DNA from: CBDVAK01 sp965371945
GTDB taxonomy: Bacteria; Pseudomonadota; Gammaproteobacteria; Competibacterales; JAHEDQ01
DNA length: 16,242 nucleotides
Assembly: GCA_965371945.1 (NCBI GenBank)
Contig: CBDVAK010000044.1
Span: forward strand, 1 to 16,242
Direction: 5' to 3'
The notes under the pieces are model-generated. The model was given only the letters and a program-made list of their open reading frames with translations, was not told the origin of the DNA and did no database searches. A program made the position numbers and the translations under genes. Numbering within the stretch: position 1 is the stretch's first letter; every line of letters starts with the position of its first letter. Shown in pieces: positions 14,525 to 16,242 of this stretch.

Positions 14525-14597
14525 GCTCGCCAGCACGTTGGTGTTGTCTCGTTTCCCTCCCCGTTTGTCATGTGTCGGCTTCCTCCGGTTGGGAGGG
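14520..14597 (+). promoter_or_regulatory. Riboswitch expression platform with SD-sequestering pairings
   Basis: The SD GGGAGGG (14591-14597) of the gene starting at GTG 14603 can pair perfectly with CCCTCCC (14555-14561). It can also pair locally through CCTCC (14582-14586) with GGAGG (14592-14596). CGTTTC (14550-14555), directly next to the first anti-SD, can pair with GAAACG (14520-14525). That segment contains the 3' strand of aptamer stem P1, and a small hairpin CAGCAC-GTTG-GTGTTG (14531-14546) lies inside the alternative stem. P1 formation and this alternative stem exclude one another. No T tract follows any stem, so control is probably at translation. Whether ligand turns expression on or off cannot be read directly. 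Confidence 0.6.
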
Positions 14598-14602
14598 ATA
14601 CC

Positions 14603-15421
14603 GTGAAATCGCTGTTTTGTTGTGAAAGCAAAGTGCTACTCATCCTGGCTGCGGTGCTGACGGCGCCGGGCAGTCACGCTGCTGAACTCTATCAATGGGT
14701 CGATGCCTCGGGAAACGTCATGTATGGCGATAGTCCACCGACCATGACCTATTCCAGGACAGTTGGCGGTGTGGGTAGCGAGGGACCACTGAGAGAGGTT
14801 CCCGAATACCTCCAGACCGAGGTTGCCACGCCGGCGGTGAGTCCGCCCACCGCCACTGATCCTGCGCTCGATAAGGCCTTGTCGCGTCTGGAGTCAATGA
14901 TGAACAAGATGCGGGAAATCGCCGATCAGGTGGAACGCCTCGAACAGCAAGCTCCCGCCAGGGCGGCTCCCAAAACGTTGCCCACCGATCCCGATCCGGG
15001 TGCGACCATGGTTGCTGGAAGATTGCCCGCACCAAATGACGATACCGGGGTTGCCGAGCCTCGACAGCAGCAGCGTCAGCAAGCTGGCGTGAATATGCCG
15101 ACATCTCCTGTCGCCGGACCGTCGGCACCCGCCGGAATTTCTCCAGCGCTGCCAATGGCGACTGGCGGGGAGCTTGCCAGCGTCGAGGTGGCGCCACGAT
15201 CCGGTTCCGCGGATCTGGTGGTGGCCGGGGTTGCCGAGCCCATGAAGTTGCAAAGCGAGGACATCATCGGACGCCAGCCGCTGTTGGAAGTGGCGGTCTC
15301 GGAACCTCAGCCGATCGTAACCCATATGACCGCGAAAGAGCGGGTGCGCTCGCGCTGGCAGTCGGAAAGCCTCGCTCAGCAGCGGTTCCTGAAACGATTG
15401 CAGCAGCGTGCGGCCGACTGA
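14603..15421 (+). CDS. Exported DUF4124 protein under c-di-GMP riboswitch
   Basis: A 272-residue envelope protein. The signal peptide covers about residues 1-27 (KVLLILAAVLTAPGSHAA). It is followed directly by a short DUF4124 domain (LYQWVDASGNVMYGDSPP, 29-46), a motif common at the N-terminus of exported proteobacterial proteins of unknown function. A charged helix of likely coiled-coil type follows (about 75-115, ALDKALSRLESMMNKMREI). Next is a long Pro/Ala/Gln-rich region, and finally a basic C-terminus. A 16-nt direct repeat (15045-15060 and 15225-15240) encodes GVAEP twice, 60 codons apart. The GTG at 14603 has GGGAGG with a 6-nt spacer; an in-frame ATG at 14570 would put this SD inside the coding region. 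Function unknown, but the riboswitch suggests a role in surface or biofilm behaviour. Confidence 0.88.
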   Translation: MKSLFCCESKVLLILAAVLTAPGSHAAELYQWVDASGNVMYGDSPPTMTYSRTVGGVGSEGPLREVPEYLQTEVATPAVSPPTATDPALDKALSRLESMMNKMREIADQVERLEQQAPARAAPKTLPTDPDPGATMVAGRLPAPNDDTGVAEPRQQQRQQAGVNMPTSPVAGPSAPAGISPALPMATGGELASVEVAPRSGSADLVVAGVAEPMKLQSEDIIGRQPLLEVAVSEPQPIVTHMTAKERVRSRWQSESLAQQRFLKRLQQRAAD

Positions 15422-15435
15422 CGCAAGCCGTCGAC

Positions 15436-16221
15436 GTGTATGACAGAATCTTGATACTCGGCAGACAGTTGGTCCGATCGATCCTGCTACTGTTGCATGT
15501 CGTGCTGGGCCTGTTTCTGCAGCTCATGTTGTTCTTGCTGGGCATGCTGTATCCTGACCACCAGCTGGAGCGACCGGTGTCGCGTTGGTGGATGTCGGTG
15601 CTGGCACGGCTGTTGGGGCTGCGGGTGAGAGTGCTCGGCGAGCCCGTGGCAGTTCCTTCCCTGGTGGTAGCCAACCACGTTTCCTGGCTCGACATTCCTG
15701 TACTTGGTGGCTCGTTACCATTGGCTTTTCTTTGCATGGACGAGGTGCGTCGTTGGCCGCTGCTGGGATGGTTGGTCACCATGGCCGGCACGGTATACAT
15801 TTCCCGCGGTGCTCATTCCGCTCGCCGTGTCGCGGACGACCTCATCGACCGGCTGCGCAGTGGCCGGAACATGGCTATTTTCCCGGAAGGCACGACATCC
15901 TCGGGCGCCGACGTGCGGCGGTTTCTGCCAAGGTTGTTCCTGGTGGCGGTGGAGTCGGGGGTGCCCGTACAACCGGTTGCGATTCGCTACCGTCATCCGG
16001 TGGCGCCGTGGGTAAACAATATGCCCGTTGGCAAGCACTTGATGCGGGTGCTCGGCGCACCCGGTATCGAAGTCGACCTGACTTACTGCACCCCGATTCC
16101 GGGGCAGGGCCAGCGCAAACAGCTGGCCGAACAGGCACGCCAGGCCATCGCCTCGGTGGTGCAGGACGATGGTGTTTCCCGCGCTGATGTCCGCCACATG
16201 GCGGAGCCAAAACCGGTATAA
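15436..16221 (+). CDS. plsC: 1-acyl-sn-glycerol-3-phosphate acyltransferase (PlsC family)
   Basis: A 261-residue membrane-associated acyltransferase that acylates lysophosphatidic acid (or a related lysolipid) in phospholipid synthesis. A hydrophobic N-terminal segment (about 12-38) anchors it. The catalytic HX4D motif is HVSWLD (81-86), the substrate-binding FPEGTTS follows at 149-155, and PVQPVAIRY is a typical later strand. The GTG at 15436 lacks a good SD, but no better start agrees with the membrane anchor. The gene starts only 14 bp after the DUF4124 stop, so translational coupling to the riboswitch-controlled gene is likely. The family also contains acyltransferases for other lipids such as ornithine lipids or hopanoids, so the gene symbol is by family. 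Confidence 0.9.
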   Translation: MYDRILILGRQLVRSILLLLHVVLGLFLQLMLFLLGMLYPDHQLERPVSRWWMSVLARLLGLRVRVLGEPVAVPSLVVANHVSWLDIPVLGGSLPLAFLCMDEVRRWPLLGWLVTMAGTVYISRGAHSARRVADDLIDRLRSGRNMAIFPEGTTSSGADVRRFLPRLFLVAVESGVPVQPVAIRYRHPVAPWVNNMPVGKHLMRVLGAPGIEVDLTYCTPIPGQGQRKQLAEQARQAIASVVQDDGVSRADVRHMAEPKPV

Positions 16222-16222
16222 T
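16217..16222 (+). promoter_or_regulatory. TATAAT box at the plsC stop codon
   Basis: A perfect -10 hexamer overlaps the plsC stop codon and could serve a gene beyond the window. The best -35 (GCCACA at 16193-16198, 18-nt spacing) matches at only 3/6 positions, so this is weak. Confidence 0.25.
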
Positions 16223-16242
16223 TGTACCCGCGGCATGCCGGT

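Noticed and set aside
14555..14597. G/C-rich stems considered as an intrinsic terminator before the DUF4124 gene
   Set aside because: No run of T follows any of the stems, so termination control is unlikely. Pairing with the SD is the better explanation.

Overview
The window is chromosomal DNA of moderately high GC from a proteobacterium, most likely a gammaproteobacterium. That guess rests on the mix of families (DUF1244, DUF2189, DUF4124, a class-I cyclic-di-GMP riboswitch, a lipoprotein beside a GGDEF-EAL protein, cyclopropane-fatty-acid synthase) and on dense coding with Shine-Dalgarno starts. It is inference; no rRNA or tRNA gene is present to fix the taxon. No complete mobile element, CRISPR array or phage gene is visible.

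Layout. 1-386: the 3' end of an unidentified gene runs into a 163-bp imperfect palindrome (76-238). 387-1486: a short-chain dehydrogenase overlapping a DUF1244 gene. 1496-2973 (minus): a LysR regulator and an atypical 2-Cys/1-Cys type peroxiredoxin. 2974-3212: an intergenic region with divergent promoter-like signals, a LysR-type inverted repeat and an unlisted 28-residue membrane microprotein gene. 3196-6887 (minus): a three-gene operon of a small basic protein, a lipoprotein and a multidomain Cache-HAMP-PAS-GGDEF-EAL protein. 6929-8971 (plus): a serine-acetyltransferase-like hexapeptide enzyme, a hypothetical protein, the decayed remnant of a molybdopterin oxidoreductase and a flavin-reductase-domain protein. 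9150-10644: a DUF2189 membrane protein converging on an exported PA14-domain protein. 10817-14288 (plus): a methyltransferase, a glutathione-S-transferase/SspA-like protein, a cyclopropane-fatty-acid synthase-type enzyme and a universal stress protein. 14369-16221 (plus): a c-di-GMP-I riboswitch, the DUF4124 protein it is placed to control, and a PlsC acyltransferase.

The most coherent theme is cyclic di-GMP. The window encodes a protein with apparently intact synthesis and hydrolysis motifs and, 8 kb away, a riboswitch for the same second messenger. The aptamer's 3' P1 strand can pair instead with a segment that is also complementary to the ribosome-binding site of the DUF4124 gene. This gives a translational switch model readable from the sequence. 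PlsC follows 14 bp after that gene, so membrane-lipid synthesis might be coupled to c-di-GMP. Most other genes are ordinary housekeeping or accessory genes.
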